The notes: a model not told the origin generated them from the letters alone. Counted from the stretch's first letter, positions 51,649 through 62,298 are shown. The stretch: 64,000 bases of DNA from Platanthera guangdongensis (GCA_039583875.1 CM077153.1:64860482-64924481); one strand, 5' to 3'. A program made the numbers and translations.

Positions 51649-53823
51649 CTAGAGTTGATCATTTAGGTATCGTATACCCATCGATCTAGTATGACCATCA
51701 TACTTTCTCTGCGCGAGAGGCTTTGTCAGTGGATCCGCAATATTCTCCTCAGTCGGCACTCTGCAAATGTTCACATCTCCTCGTTCGACAATCTCACGAA
51801 TAAGATGAAACCGCCGAAGTATGTGCTTGGAGCGCTGATGGGATCTAGGTTCCTTAGATTGTGCAATTGCACCATTGTTATCACAGTAGAGAACTACGGG
51901 ACCAACAATGCTAGGAACTACATCAAGCTCGTCGATGAATTTCCTAATCCATACAGCCTCCTTCGCCGCATTAGCTGCTGCGATATACTCGGCCTCTGTT
52001 GTAGAATCAGCAACTGTCTCTTGCTTGGAACTCTTCCAGCTCACAGCTCCTTCATTCAGGCAAAACACAAAACCTGACTGAGACTTGGAGTCGTCTCTAT
52101 CAGTTTGGAAGCTAGCATCCGTGTTACCACTTACAACGAGCTCTTCCTCTCCACCATACACCAAGAACACATCTTTAGTCCTTCTCAAGTACTTCAGGAC
52201 ATTCTTGACTGCAATCCAGTGACACTCACCGGGGTCTGACTGATACCTGCTAGTCATGCTCAAAGCAAAGGAGACGTCGGGTTGAGTACATAACATCGCG
52301 TACATGATTGATCCAATTGCCGAAGCATATGGAATCAACTTCATGCGGTCCTTATCTTCACAAGACTTTGGACACTGGTCCTTAGAGAGATTCACACCAT
52401 GAGACATGGGCAAAAATCCTTTCTTGGATTCAAGCATGTTGAACCGCTTCAACACCTTTTCGATGTACGTACTCTGGGTCAAACTCAGCAACTTCTCCGA
52501 TCTATCTCTATAGATCTTAATACCAAGTATATAAGTCGCTTCACCCAAATCCTTCATTGAAAAGCAGTTCCCTAGGTTGTTCTTAACAACTTTCAGGGTA
52601 GGAATATCATTCTCAATCAACAGTATGTCATCTACATACAATATTAGGAAGACAACAATGCTCCCACTGATTCGCTTGTAAACACAAGGCTCATCTTCAT
52701 TCTTGATGAAACCAAACTCTTTGATTTTCTCATCAAAACGAAGATTCCAACTTCGAGAGGCCTGTTTCAGTCCATAGATGTACTTATTCAGCTTACATAT
52801 TTTATTGGCTTCATCTGGGGATACAAAACCCTCGGGTTGTGTCATATACACTTGCTCAAGGAGGTTTCCATTAAGAAAAGCCGTTTTAACATCCATCTGC
52901 CAGATCTCGTAGTCATAATACGCAGCAATAGCAAGCAATATCCTAATGGACTTTAACATGACAACAGGGGAAAAGGTCTCATCATAGTCAATACCATGAA
53001 TTTGCTTGAAACCCTTAGCCACCAGTCGCCCTTTGAATGTCTGTACATTCTCATCCATGTCGGTCTTCTTCTTGAAGACCCACTTGCACCATATGGGTCG
53101 TACCCATTCAGGTGGTTCCACCAAGTTCCAAACTTGGTTTGCATACATGGAGTCCATTTCGGATTTCATAGCCTCAAGCCATTTGTCGGAGTCCGGTCCA
53201 TTCATAGCCTCTTGGTAGGTTGCTGGTTCATCATCATGATCCATAAGCAACACATTACCTATTTGAGACACGAGAAATCCATATCTCTCAGGCTCAAACC
53301 TCGGTCTACCAGATCTACGTAGGACTTGTGTTCCTTGAGCAGGTTCTCTAGCTACAACATCTTGTAGTCCTGTCTCAGAATCCAATTCCGGTTCATTCAC
53401 TACATGTGGTTCTTGAACTTCTTCAAGTTTTACCTTTTCAGTCTTTCTTGATAAGAACTCTTTCTCCAATAAGACATCAGTACTTGCGACAAACACTTTG
53501 CCCTCAGACGGTAGGTAAAAGTAATACCCTTTCGTTTCCTTAGGATATCCCACCAGATAACATTTATCCGATTTGGGTTCCAGCTTGTCAGGCATTTGAC
53601 GTCTCACGTATGTCTCACAGCCCCAAATTTTAATGAACGACATACTAGGACGCTTCCCAGTCCATATCTCATATGGTGTCTTCAGAACCGTTTTCGTTGG
53701 AGCGCGATTCAATGTCATTGCAGCAGTCTCTAAAGCAAAACCCCAAAAGGAAACAGGCAAGTCTGCATGACTCATCATCGAACGTACCATGTCTAACAGA
53801 GTACGATTTCTCCACTCAGACAC
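51649..53823 (-). CDS. Copia-F1 integrase C-terminus, reverse transcriptase and RNase H
   Basis: 724 codons without a stop. It begins within integrase at 'SEWRNRTLLDMVRSMM', which holds the catalytic Glu (the Arg that normally follows it is Trp), then 'TPYEIWTGKRPSMSFIKIWG' and 'CYLVGYPKETKGYYFYLP'. RT: 'WCKWVFKKKTDMDENVQTFK', 'GFKQIHGIDYDETFSPVVML', '[20 protein letters not shown]', 'YIYGLKQASRSWNLRFDEKI' and the catalytic 'LYVDDILLIEND' (residues ~393-404). RNase H: 'SGNTDASFQTDRDDSKSQSG' (Asp, ~565), 'STTEAEYIAAANAAKEAVWI' (Glu), 'LYCDNNGAIAQSKEPRSHQR' (Asp) and 'SKHILRRFHLIREIV'. All catalytic residues of RT and RNase H are present. It is one polyprotein with the upstream piece; they are separated only by a frameshift 53824-53842. 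Confidence 0.93.
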   Translation of the reverse strand: MSEWRNRTLLDMVRSMMSHADLPVSFWGFALETAAMTLNRAPTKTVLKTPYEIWTGKRPSMSFIKIWGCETYVRRQMPDKLEPKSDKCYLVGYPKETKGYYFYLPSEGKVFVASTDVLLEKEFLSRKTEKVKLEEVQEPHVVNEPELDSETGLQDVVAREPAQGTQVLRRSGRPRFEPERYGFLVSQIGNVLLMDHDDEPATYQEAMNGPDSDKWLEAMKSEMDSMYANQVWNLVEPPEWVRPIWCKWVFKKKTDMDENVQTFKGRLVAKGFKQIHGIDYDETFSPVVMLKSIRILLAIAAYYDYEIWQMDVKTAFLNGNLLEQVYMTQPEGFVSPDEANKICKLNKYIYGLKQASRSWNLRFDEKIKEFGFIKNEDEPCVYKRISGSIVVFLILYVDDILLIENDIPTLKVVKNNLGNCFSMKDLGEATYILGIKIYRDRSEKLLSLTQSTYIEKVLKRFNMLESKKGFLPMSHGVNLSKDQCPKSCEDKDRMKLIPYASAIGSIMYAMLCTQPDVSFALSMTSRYQSDPGECHWIAVKNVLKYLRRTKDVFLVYGGEEELVVSGNTDASFQTDRDDSKSQSGFVFCLNEGAVSWKSSKQETVADSTTEAEYIAAANAAKEAVWIRKFIDELDVVPSIVGPVVLYCDNNGAIAQSKEPRSHQRSKHILRRFHLIREIVERGDVNICRVPTEENIADPLTKPLAQRKYDGHTRSMGIRYLNDQL

Positions 53824-53842
53824 ACCATTATGTTGTGGTGTT

Positions 53843-55606
53843 CTAGGTGGAGTGAGCTGTGATACAATACCACTCTTTCAGATGATCACGGAACTCATGA
53901 CTCAGGTATTCGCCACCTCGATCAGATCGGAGTGCTTTAACCCTTTTACCCAACTGGTTTTCTACTTCATTCTTGAACTCTTTGAACTTTTCAAAGGTCT
54001 CGGATTTGCACTTCATAAGATACACATATCCGTATCTACTGAAATTATCAGTAAATGTAACAAAGTAGAAATACCCACCTCTAGCCATGGAACTCATGGG
54101 TCCGCATACATCACTATGTACAACACCCAAGAGATCCTCAGCCCTCTCAGTATAACCAGTGAAAGGAGCTTTAGTCATCTTGCCTAACAAACAAGATTCG
54201 CATCGCTCAAATGATTCATAATCAAATGAGTCCAAAAGTCCATCTCTATGGAGTTTGGATATGCGCTTCTCGTTGATATGGCCCAAACGACAATGCCAGA
54301 GAAACGTAGGGTTCGAGTCATTTGTTCTTAGTCTTTTATTATTTTCTACATTACAGATCAGATGGTCCAAGTTCAAAACATAAAGACCATTAAACAATTG
54401 GGCTACAGCATAACAAACATCATTCTTAAATATAGAACAACAGTTGTTCTTAATTATAAAAGAAAATCCAATCATGTCCAAACATGAAATAGATATAATG
54501 TTTCTAGTTATGGCCGGAACAAAATAACAATTATCTAGTTCTATTACAAGCCCACTGGGCAAAGAAAGACGGTAAACCCCTACGGCTACAGCAGCAACTC
54601 TTGCTCCATTGCCGACGCGGAGGTCCACCTCCCCTTTACTCAGCAATCTTCTCCTTTCCAGTTCCTGCACATTTGTACAAATGTGAGAACCACATCCGGT
54701 ATCCAATACCCAAGATGAAGGAGCAGAAAGGTTTATCTCTATAACGTGAATATTTGAAGCGGAAGTCATACCTCCCTTCTTTTTCTGCAGACCTTCAATG
54801 TACGAAGGACAGTTCCTCCTCCAATGACCAGCCTTGCCACAGTGGTGGCATTTCCCTTCCTTCACCGTGCTTTTCTTTTTCATCAGTGCAGAAGACTTGG
54901 GCTCAAGATATGACTTAGGTCCCACCTTCGTCTTCTTAGAGCCCTTGGCCTTGCCCTTGCCCTTATGCACCATCAGTATGGGGCTGGCAGGCTTGGCCTT
55001 CTTCATATTGATTTCGGCAGTTCTCAACATGCCTAGGAGTTCGGGCAGTGTCTTGTCTATTTCATTCATGTTGTAGTTCAAGACGAACTGCTCATAACTG
55101 TCCGGCAACGATTGCAGGATCAGATCTGTGGCCAACTCTTGACCAAGAGGAAAACCCAGCCTTTCAAGGTTCTCTATATACCCAATCATCTTGAGTACGT
55201 GAGTCTCTACTGAGTCTCGAACTCCCATCTTGCACTGAAACAACGTTTTTGTGACGTCGAACCTCTCTTGACGAGCCTGCCCTTGAAACATTTTCTTGAG
55301 ATGCTCGTCAATCTCCGGGCACCCCATGCTCTCATGTTGCTTCTGAAGCTCAGAGTTCATAGTGGCAAGCATAAGGCATTCGACATCTAAAGCATCATCA
55401 GTATACTTCTTATAAGTATCTTTCTCAACACGGGAAGAGTTCCCGGTCGGCACCTCGGGGGGTTCTTCTTCCAAGACATGAAGCTTTCGCTCTTGCCTGA
55501 GAACAATTCTCAGGTTCCTATACCAGTCCATGTAATTTGTCCCACTGAGCTTATCCTTCTCAAGGATGGCTCTCAGAGACAAAGTGGAGTGTGAAACACT
55601 TGGCAT
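53843..55606 (-). CDS. Copia-F1 gag, protease and integrase N-terminus
   Basis: 587 codons from ATG 55606 ('MPSVSHSTLSLRAILEKDKL'), 0.97 kb inside the primer-binding site. Gag: 'SGTNYMDWYRNLRIVLRQER', 'MLATMNSELQKQHESM', 'FQGQARQERFDVTKTLFQCK', 'LPDSYEQFVLNYNMN'. CCHC zinc knuckle 'CHHCGKAGHWRRNC' at residues ~251-264. Protease active site 'VLDTGCGSHICTN' (~295-307). Pre-integrase zinc region 'LWHCRLGHINEKRISKLHRD' (~433) and 'CESCLLGKMTKAPF'. Integrase Asp in 'GVVHSDVCGP' (~498) and Asp in 'LRSDRGGEYLSHEF' (~558). The frame ends 'KEWYCITAHST'; the normal continuation 'GIVSQLTPPRTPQHNGVSE' is in the next frame, consistent with loss of two bases. The same frameshift is in copy 2. Confidence 0.93.
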   Translation of the reverse strand: MPSVSHSTLSLRAILEKDKLSGTNYMDWYRNLRIVLRQERKLHVLEEEPPEVPTGNSSRVEKDTYKKYTDDALDVECLMLATMNSELQKQHESMGCPEIDEHLKKMFQGQARQERFDVTKTLFQCKMGVRDSVETHVLKMIGYIENLERLGFPLGQELATDLILQSLPDSYEQFVLNYNMNEIDKTLPELLGMLRTAEINMKKAKPASPILMVHKGKGKAKGSKKTKVGPKSYLEPKSSALMKKKSTVKEGKCHHCGKAGHWRRNCPSYIEGLQKKKGGMTSASNIHVIEINLSAPSSWVLDTGCGSHICTNVQELERRRLLSKGEVDLRVGNGARVAAVAVGVYRLSLPSGLVIELDNCYFVPAITRNIISISCLDMIGFSFIIKNNCCSIFKNDVCYAVAQLFNGLYVLNLDHLICNVENNKRLRTNDSNPTFLWHCRLGHINEKRISKLHRDGLLDSFDYESFERCESCLLGKMTKAPFTGYTERAEDLLGVVHSDVCGPMSSMARGGYFYFVTFTDNFSRYGYVYLMKCKSETFEKFKEFKNEVENQLGKRVKALRSDRGGEYLSHEFRDHLKEWYCITAHST

Positions 55607-56573
55607 GGAATTCTACAAGAATTTATGCAGAATAAAATCAGTACCAAAATTTCAAATACAATTTATTTTAATTTGAACTTCAATGAAAACACTCCCACTA
55701 TTTTATTCGAAATGATAGCCCTCACTAACAATTCGGAGAGTTCATGCGAGCTACTCTCTTAGTGGACAAGATCCGTATTTCACCAACACAATGAGTCAGC
55801 TTTGGCTTTCCTCTCACGATGCGGTTATTTAGGTAGGCAACGCTTGCCAATTGCATCCTCATTCAATTCTTGTATGGTTGGTGAATAACTCATTACTCGC
55901 ATCCATCATATGGTGCATGCCAACCCTATGCCTCTAGGCACTCAACCTTTGAGGTCACCTAGTTAAGCTGGACCCGATGTCGACAGTGGGATATCACAAT
56001 TATCCGCACGCACCCTTACCAAGATAGATTAATGCACCTTGCTTTGGCAAGCCCACACTTCATCGATCGAGGCAGGAAGAGTGTCATCCATCGGAAGGCA
56101 TCCGAACAATTAATATTTGATGAAGGGATTTTGATTATAGGTTAACAGTTAACCATGATCAACATTTGATCAATGTGCACATCCAAGGAAAAGCAATTTT
56201 TCTAAAACCACATGCATCCCTTATGTGCACAATCTGACACCATCAACAATTGATAGAAGGAAGGGCTAAATCTGAACATCCGGAAACTTCCAAATCCTCA
56301 GATTTACATGCATTGGACAAAGGCAAAGACAACTCAACTTAAAGCAGTAGGCAAGCTCATCTCTCTATGTTGGATCCAAATCCAAAGCAAACTCGAGGGA
56401 TGGTTACTGCTAAGGAGACTACAATTTCTAACAATTAGAAATTTCCACGCAATTCCAGAAGTTCTTGGCGGGGCACCAAGACTAAATCTAGACATTTAGA
56501 ACACTTCTAAATCCCTAGGTTTACACGCACTGTAATAACAAAACTTCCAATACAACAATCATGGTCGAAACCT
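55607..56573 (-). other. Copia-F1 5' leader
   Basis: About 970 bp of untranslated leader between primer-binding site and gag ATG. No conserved open frame. Confidence 0.8.
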
Positions 56574-56586
56574 GGCTCTGATACCA
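56574..56586 (-). promoter_or_regulatory. Copia-F1 primer-binding site
   Basis: TGGTATCAGAGCC on the - strand, one base inside the LTR; a perfect initiator Met tRNA site. Confidence 0.93.
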
Positions 56587-56587
56587 C

Positions 56588-57724
56588 TGTTGGGTTTATC
56601 TATGAGGATGGCACAACGCTTGTGCACGCAGCGGAAGAATATAATCATCAAGAAAACCCAAAAGAAATGGGATCGGGCCATGGTAGTTGAATCAAGAAGT
56701 TAACATATAACTAGGCAAAAATTACCTCGGTGGCGTTGAGTCACAACTCAACAGAGATGCTCCAAGCTTCGTGTTCTTGCTGGTGACGAGTTCTACGTGA
56801 AATAATGTCCACGTCTCTGCAGAAATCCACACGAGCGGGAGAACAACGATCTTTCCGTCGCACGGAAAATCGGGAAGGAGAAAGACCGCACCTTACTTCT
56901 CCACGGACTGCTAGATCCGCGACAGGAAGAGCAACACCAGCGACGATCGCCGGAGAAGAGGTGGTCGACGGAGCGAGCACGGCGGCGGAACCCTTCCGTC
57001 GGCGGGATTCGGGATCGGCGGAGCGAACGAACGGCGGAACACTTCCGTCGCGGGATTCAGTTCGATCGGCTGCCAAAAGGCTTAAGCATAACTCCCGAAA
57101 ACCCTAAGTGTCCCTTTTATACCGAAGGCATAAATAGACTTAGGTTTATCGCTATCCGCAGACCACCCAGAAAAATAGGGTCCCAGAATCGGCGAGTATC
57201 AGTCGGCGAGAATCGGCGACAATCGGCGAGAATCATCAAGCAGATTCGGCGAGAATCAGTCGGCGAGTAACACCTAGGATCGGCGAGAATCAGAGTACAA
57301 TACTCGACGATTCTCGCCGAACGCGGGGTGGACTATACTCGTCGACCGTCGACCTGCGGTCGACGATTCTCGTCGATCGTCGAGAATCATAGTAACGATT
57401 CTCGTCGATCGGCGAGAATCAGAGAACCATTCTCGACGATTCTCGTCGATCGGCGAAAATCAGAGAACCATTCTCGACGATTCTCGTCGACCCTCGGTCG
57501 ACTATTCTTACCAGTCCTTCAAGGCAACATTTGCCCAACCCGACGATCCTTTAAGGCAACACTTTGCCCATAACCCCATTCAGGTCGGTGATTGGTAACC
57601 TTTACCAACACAGTCAATCATCCAACTTCGCCACATCTCTTATGTGCGACCCTGCAGGCTCATATCGCGTTGGCAGTGAGATTGCATGTTTGACCACTTC
57701 CAGATCACCATGGTAACTCCAACA
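56588..57724 (-). repeat. Copia-F1 5' LTR (also adjoining copy 2)
   Basis: TGTTGGGTTTATC to GTAACTCCAACA, 1137 bp. It is closer to the LTR at 63280 (about two differences over 720 bp) than to the one at 49546. Confidence 0.95.
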
Positions 57725-58028
57725 AAGAGCTCACTTGATCTTGAAGTATCAAATCAAAAACCAGGTGGGCCAAACAAGAAGGTAACGGATCTGCATGCTA
57801 TTGCTCCCCAACAGAGAGGAGAGTTTATAACTTTGCAGAAGCCTTTATGAGCAAGGAGGAGCGTTGTCTTTAGAGTCCCTTTGCGGACAGACTAGATGCA
57901 TGAAGCGTGTCACCCTCGTAATAGAGTTTCTTGTCCAGGACGGACTTCCAATGGTGGCAAGCTCGGGCAATATCAAGCCATATTGACTCAAACAAGAGTG
58001 TCATAAAAAAGCATTTTAGGATTCGTTT

Positions 58029-58130
58029 CCCTCTGGTACCATGTAGAGAATCATGACGGAAGAGGGAGAAAATCCATATTGAATTAATATCTCATATATT
58101 TTCACTTAATACAACACCCAAGTATTCGTA
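58029..58130 (-). repeat. Copia-E primer-binding site and partial 5' LTR
   Basis: - strand TGGTACCAGAGGG (58029-58041) followed by TGTAGAGAATCATGACGG on the + strand, aligning with the LTR at 45555. After ~58130 it dissolves into Copia-F-like mosaic. Confidence 0.75.
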
Positions 58131-58949
58131 ACATGTCCAACACCAATATCAATAAGACTTTGAGATGGCATCAAAGCACGCTGAACTCCATCCTAATGAA
58201 TGTGAGACTAATCAGGTCAAGGACCACAAACCATTGTAAGTTTACTCGTGACACATGGATGCTAATTAGTCTAGGTTGGATCTGTCCAGTTTTTCACTAC
58301 AAGTTATGACTTGATAACACAATACTGACCAGAACCGGTATCAGTCAAAGATATCTCAAGGACATCATTTAGCTTCTATACTCGACCAGGAACGGAGATT
58401 TCAATAAATCATAGGCTTACATTCAAGATTTTTCACTACTTGATGTCCCATGAAGCGGGGTTGTTAACATTTAACTCAATAATAGAAAAATTCATAATGA
58501 GTGGAAATTGTCATTCATTGTAAGGGACTAGGTACACAGTTCATAGCATATGAACAAAGTAGCCAACAATAATACAGGTTTACATGCAATCCACAAGGTT
58601 ACACGGTAGAGTTGAAGTCATTTAGGTATCGTATACCCATCGAGCTATTGGTACCATCTAGTTTGTGCGCGAATGTTACGGATTCAGTATCCGCAAATTT
58701 TTGAAACATCGGCACTCTGCAAATGTTCGTATATTCCTTTCGACATATTCCAATATTATGTGACAACCGCCGAAGATGTGCTTGGAGCGCTATGGGATCT
58801 AGTGTTACTTAGATTGTGCAATTGCACCATTGTTATCACAGTAGAGAACTACGGGACCATACAATGCTAGGAACTACATCAAGCTCGTCGATGAATTTCC
58901 TAATCCATACAGCTCCTATTTTACTTGAGATCAATACTCGGCCTCTGTT

Positions 58950-59490
58950 GAAAAATAAAAATATTAATGTTTCATATGTTCGAACCACAGAATAACGGGT
59001 TGATGCCCTGCTGAAGCTTTACAACAAAAATATTTGTATACAGTCAAAAATAAGCTTAGATTCAATGAAATTTATGCTCCAACTTGAGGAGTGCATTAGA
59101 GTGTATAATTTTAGTGTTGGAGAATATTTCTATTAGAACTCAAGCATCCAACCTAAACAAAATGGTGATAAGTGGAAATTGCCACAATTATATAAAGTAC
59201 ACAGTAATAGGGAATTTTTACAATATGGGACTAAATATTCCAACATATGACCGCTTCAACCAATTGGAGCTAGGTGAAGAAGACTAAGGTTATATAAAGC
59301 ACACAAGATAGCATGAAAATTTCAATATGGCGAAAAATATTTTAACAATTCCTTTATAATTCTAGTATTCCCCTTTATTATGGTATAAGAGATTCTTCGT
59401 GCAGCCTAATTCATCAAGGATTATTCATTTCATTTCACAATTATAAATCTGTAGTCATTAACTTCAGCTTTCAAACCATTTTCATCATTA
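58950..59490. other. Unassigned insert inside the mosaic
   Basis: AT-rich, with no counterpart elsewhere in the window. It could be genomic flank to the right of Copia-E. A + strand frame of 67 codons (59084-59287) is not supported by any motif. Confidence 0.4.
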
Positions 59491-59609
59491 CATTTCATCT
59501 GGGGATACAAAACCCTCCATATAGCACTTCTCAAGGAGGTTTCCAACTTAAGAAAAGCCGTTTTAACATCCATCTGCCAGATCTCGAAATTAGTCAATTT
59601 AAAATTGAT

Positions 59610-60515
59610 CTACGCAGCAATAGCAAGCAATATCCTAATGGACTTTAACATGACAACAGGGGAAAAGGTCTCATCATAGTCAATACCATGAATTTGCTTG
59701 AAACCCTTAGCCACCAGTCGCCCTTTGAATGTCTGTACATTCTCATCCATGTCGGTCTTCTTCTTGAAGACCCACTTGCACCATATGGGTCGTACCCATT
59801 CAGGTGGTTCCACCAAGTTCCAAACTTGGTTTGCATACATGGAGTCCATTTCGGATTTCATAGCCTCAAGCCATTTGTCGGAGTCCGGTCCATTCATAGC
59901 CTCTTGGTAGGTTGCTGGTTCATCATCATGATCCATAAGCAACACATTACCTATTTGAGACACGAGAAATCCATATCTCTCAGGCTCAAACCTCGGTCTA
60001 CCAGATCTACGTAGGACTTGTGTTCCTTGAGCAGGTTCTCTAGCTACAACATCTTGTAGTCCTGTCTCAGAATCCAATTCCGGTTCATTCACTACATGTG
60101 GTTCTTGAACTTCTTCAAGTTTTACCTTTTCAGTCTTTCTTGATAAGAACTCTTTCTCCAATAAGACATCAGTACTTGCGACAAACACTTTGCCCTCAGA
60201 CGGTAGGTAAAAGTAATACCCTTTCGTTTCCTTAGGATATCCCACCAGATAACATTTATCCGATTTGGGTTCCAGCTTGTCAGGCATTTGACGTCTCACG
60301 TATGTCTCACAGCCCCAAATTTTAATGAACGACATACTAGGACGCTTCCCAGTCCATATCTCATATGGTGTCTTCAGAACCGTTTTCGTTGGAGCGCGAT
60401 TCAATGTCATTGCAGCAGTCTCTAAAGCAAAACCCCAAAAGGAAACAGGCAAGTCTGCATGACTCATCATCGAACGTACCATGTCTAACAGAGTACGATT
60501 TCTCCACTCAGACAC
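59610..60515 (-). pseudogene. Copia-F2 integrase C-terminus and truncated reverse transcriptase
   Basis: 301 codons identical in translation to the start of the 724-codon frame of copy 1, ending right after 'MLKSIRILLAIAA', where copy 1 continues 'YYDYEIWQMDV'. The break coincides with the mosaic boundary, so the catalytic Asp box, the rest of RT and RNase H are absent. Confidence 0.9.
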
Positions 60516-60534
60516 ACCATTATGTTGTGGTGTT

Positions 60535-62298
60535 CTAGGTGGAGTGAGCTGTGATACAATACCACTCTTTCAGATGATCACGGAACTCATGACTCAGGTA
60601 TTCGCCACCTCGATCAGATCGGAGTGCTTTAACCCTTTTACCCAACTGGTTTTCTACTTCATTCTTGAACTCTTTGAACTTTTCAAAGGTCTCGGATTTG
60701 CACTTCATAAGATACACATATCCGTATCTACTGAAATTATCAGTAAATGTAACAAAGTAGAAATACCCACCTCTAGCCATGGAACTCATGGGTCCGCATA
60801 CATCACTATGTACAACACCCAAGAGATCCTCAGCCCTCTCAGTATAACCAGTGAAAGGAGCTTTAGTCATCTTGCCTAACAAACAAGATTCGCATCGCTC
60901 AAATGATTCATAATCAAATGAGTCCAAAAGTCCATCTCTATGGAGTTTGGATATGCGCTTCTCGTTGATATGGCCCAAACGACAATGCCAGAGAAACATA
61001 GGGTTCGAGTCATTTGTTCTTAGTCTTTTATTATTTTCTACATTACAGATCAGATGGTCCAAGTTCAAAACATAAAGACCATTAAACAATTGGGCTACAG
61101 CATAACAAACATCATTCTTAAATATAGAACAACAGTTGTTCTTAATTATAAAAGAAAATCCAATCATGTCCAAACATGAAATAGATATAATGTTTCTAGT
61201 TATGGCCGGAACAAAATAACAATTATCTAGTTCTATTACAAGCCCACTGGGCAAAGAAAGACGGTAAACCCCTACGGCTACAGCAGCAACTCTTGCTCCA
61301 TTGCCGACGCGGAGGTCCACCTCCCCTTTACTCAGCAATCTTCTCCTTTCCAGTTCCTGCACATTTGTACAAATGTGAGAACCACATCCGGTATCCAATA
61401 CCCAAGATGAAGGAGCAGAAAGGTTTATCTCTATAACGTGAATATTTGAAGCGGAAGTCATACCTCCCTTCTTTTTCTGCAGACCTTCAATGTACGAAGG
61501 ACAGTTCCTCCTCCAATGACCAGCCTTGCCACAGTGGTGGCATTTCCCTTCCTTCACCGTGCTTTTCTTTTTCATCAGTGCAGAAGACTTGGGCTCAAGA
61601 TATGACTTAGGTCCCACCTTCGTCTTCTTAGAGCCCTTGGCTTTGCCCTTGCCCTTATGCACCATCAGTATGGGGCTGGCAGGCTTGACCTTCTTCATAT
61701 TGATTTCGGCAGTTCTCAACATGCCTAGGAGTTCGGGCAGTGTCTTGTCTATTTCATTCATGTTGTAGTTCAAGACGAACTGCTCATAACTGTCCGGCAA
61801 CGATTGCAGGATCAGATCTGTGGCCAACTCTTGACCAAGAGGAAAACCCAGCCTTTCAAGGTTCTCTATATACCCAATCATCTTGAGTACGTGAGTCTCT
61901 ACTGAGTCTCGAACTCCCATCTTGCACTGAAACAACGTTTTTGTGACGTCGAACCTCTCTTGACGAGCCTGCCCTTGAAACATTTTCTTGAGATGCTCGT
62001 CAATCTCCGGGCACCCCATGCTCTCATGTTGCTTCTGAAGCTCAGAGTTCATAGTGGCAAGCATAAGGCATTCGACATCTAAAGCATCATCAGTATACTT
62101 CTTATAAGTATCTTTCTCAACACGGGAAGAGTTCCCGGTCGGCACCTCGGGGGGTTCTTCTTCCAAGACATGAAGCTTTCGCTCTTGCCTGAGAACAATT
62201 CTCAGGTTCCTATACCAGTCCATGTAATTTGTCCCACTGAGCTTATCCTTCTCAAGGATGGCTCTCAGAGACAAAGTGGAGTGTGAAACACTTGGCAT
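60535..62298 (-). CDS. Copia-F2 gag, protease and integrase N-terminus
   Basis: 587 codons with the same start, domains and end as copy 1: zinc knuckle 'CHHCGKAGHWRRNC', protease 'VLDTGCGSHICTN', integrase 'GVVHSDVCGP'. I see two residue differences, Ala to Val in 'MKK(A/V)KPASPIL' and Thr to Met in 'NDSNP(T/M)FLWH'. It ends at the same integrase frameshift as copy 1, so both copies descend from an already frameshifted sequence. Confidence 0.93.
   Translation of the reverse strand: MPSVSHSTLSLRAILEKDKLSGTNYMDWYRNLRIVLRQERKLHVLEEEPPEVPTGNSSRVEKDTYKKYTDDALDVECLMLATMNSELQKQHESMGCPEIDEHLKKMFQGQARQERFDVTKTLFQCKMGVRDSVETHVLKMIGYIENLERLGFPLGQELATDLILQSLPDSYEQFVLNYNMNEIDKTLPELLGMLRTAEINMKKVKPASPILMVHKGKGKAKGSKKTKVGPKSYLEPKSSALMKKKSTVKEGKCHHCGKAGHWRRNCPSYIEGLQKKKGGMTSASNIHVIEINLSAPSSWVLDTGCGSHICTNVQELERRRLLSKGEVDLRVGNGARVAAVAVGVYRLSLPSGLVIELDNCYFVPAITRNIISISCLDMIGFSFIIKNNCCSIFKNDVCYAVAQLFNGLYVLNLDHLICNVENNKRLRTNDSNPMFLWHCRLGHINEKRISKLHRDGLLDSFDYESFERCESCLLGKMTKAPFTGYTERAEDLLGVVHSDVCGPMSSMARGGYFYFVTFTDNFSRYGYVYLMKCKSETFEKFKEFKNEVENQLGKRVKALRSDRGGEYLSHEFRDHLKEWYCITAHST

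Larger units (their letters stand above)
49546..57724 (-). mobile_element. Copia-F, copy 1: nearly intact Ty1/copia element
   Basis: An 8179-bp element with 1136/1137-bp LTRs, perfect Met primer-binding site and matching target duplication. The polyprotein lies on the - strand in two long open pieces split by a single frameshift in integrase. LTRs differ at about a dozen positions. It is the youngest large element in the window, inserted in the Copia-E leader. Confidence 0.95.
45555..58130 (-). mobile_element. Copia-E: degenerate Ty1/copia element carrying Copia-F
   Basis: 3' LTR at 45555-45760; RNase H, RT, integrase, protease and gag on the - strand from 45761 up to ~49226; leader to 49545; then Copia-F (49546-57724). 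The primer-binding site (58029-58041) and first ~90 bases of the 5' LTR (58042-58130) reappear within the mosaic region. Related to Copia-B and C but much more decayed, with an internal deletion around the integrase/RT junction (about 46985-47060). Confidence 0.78.
57725..59640. other. Fine-scale mosaic of Copia-F 3' region, Copia-E leader/LTR and unknown sequence
   Basis: The sequence follows Copia-F 50682-51960 in order but is interrupted every 10-50 bases by deletions or short foreign insertions. Clear foreign pieces include the Copia-F target duplication AAGAG at its first bases, and the Copia-E primer-binding site and LTR start (58029-58130). From about 58950 to 59490 no Copia-F sequence is seen. 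At 59490-59640 Copia-F RT resumes, again with insertions (for example TTAGTCAATTTAAAATTGAT near 59588). No reading frame survives. I suspect a chimeric assembly consensus. Confidence 0.75.

Noticed and set aside
53789..54187. 132-codon + strand frame opposite Copia-F integrase, present in both copies
   Set aside because: Repeated only because the element is repeated; it mirrors the coding strand and has no domain of its own.
57725..59640. Natural microhomology-mediated template switching as explanation of the mosaic
   Set aside because: The number and shortness of switches, and their start exactly at the element end, fit a merged consensus better. Kept as an alternative, not as the main reading.
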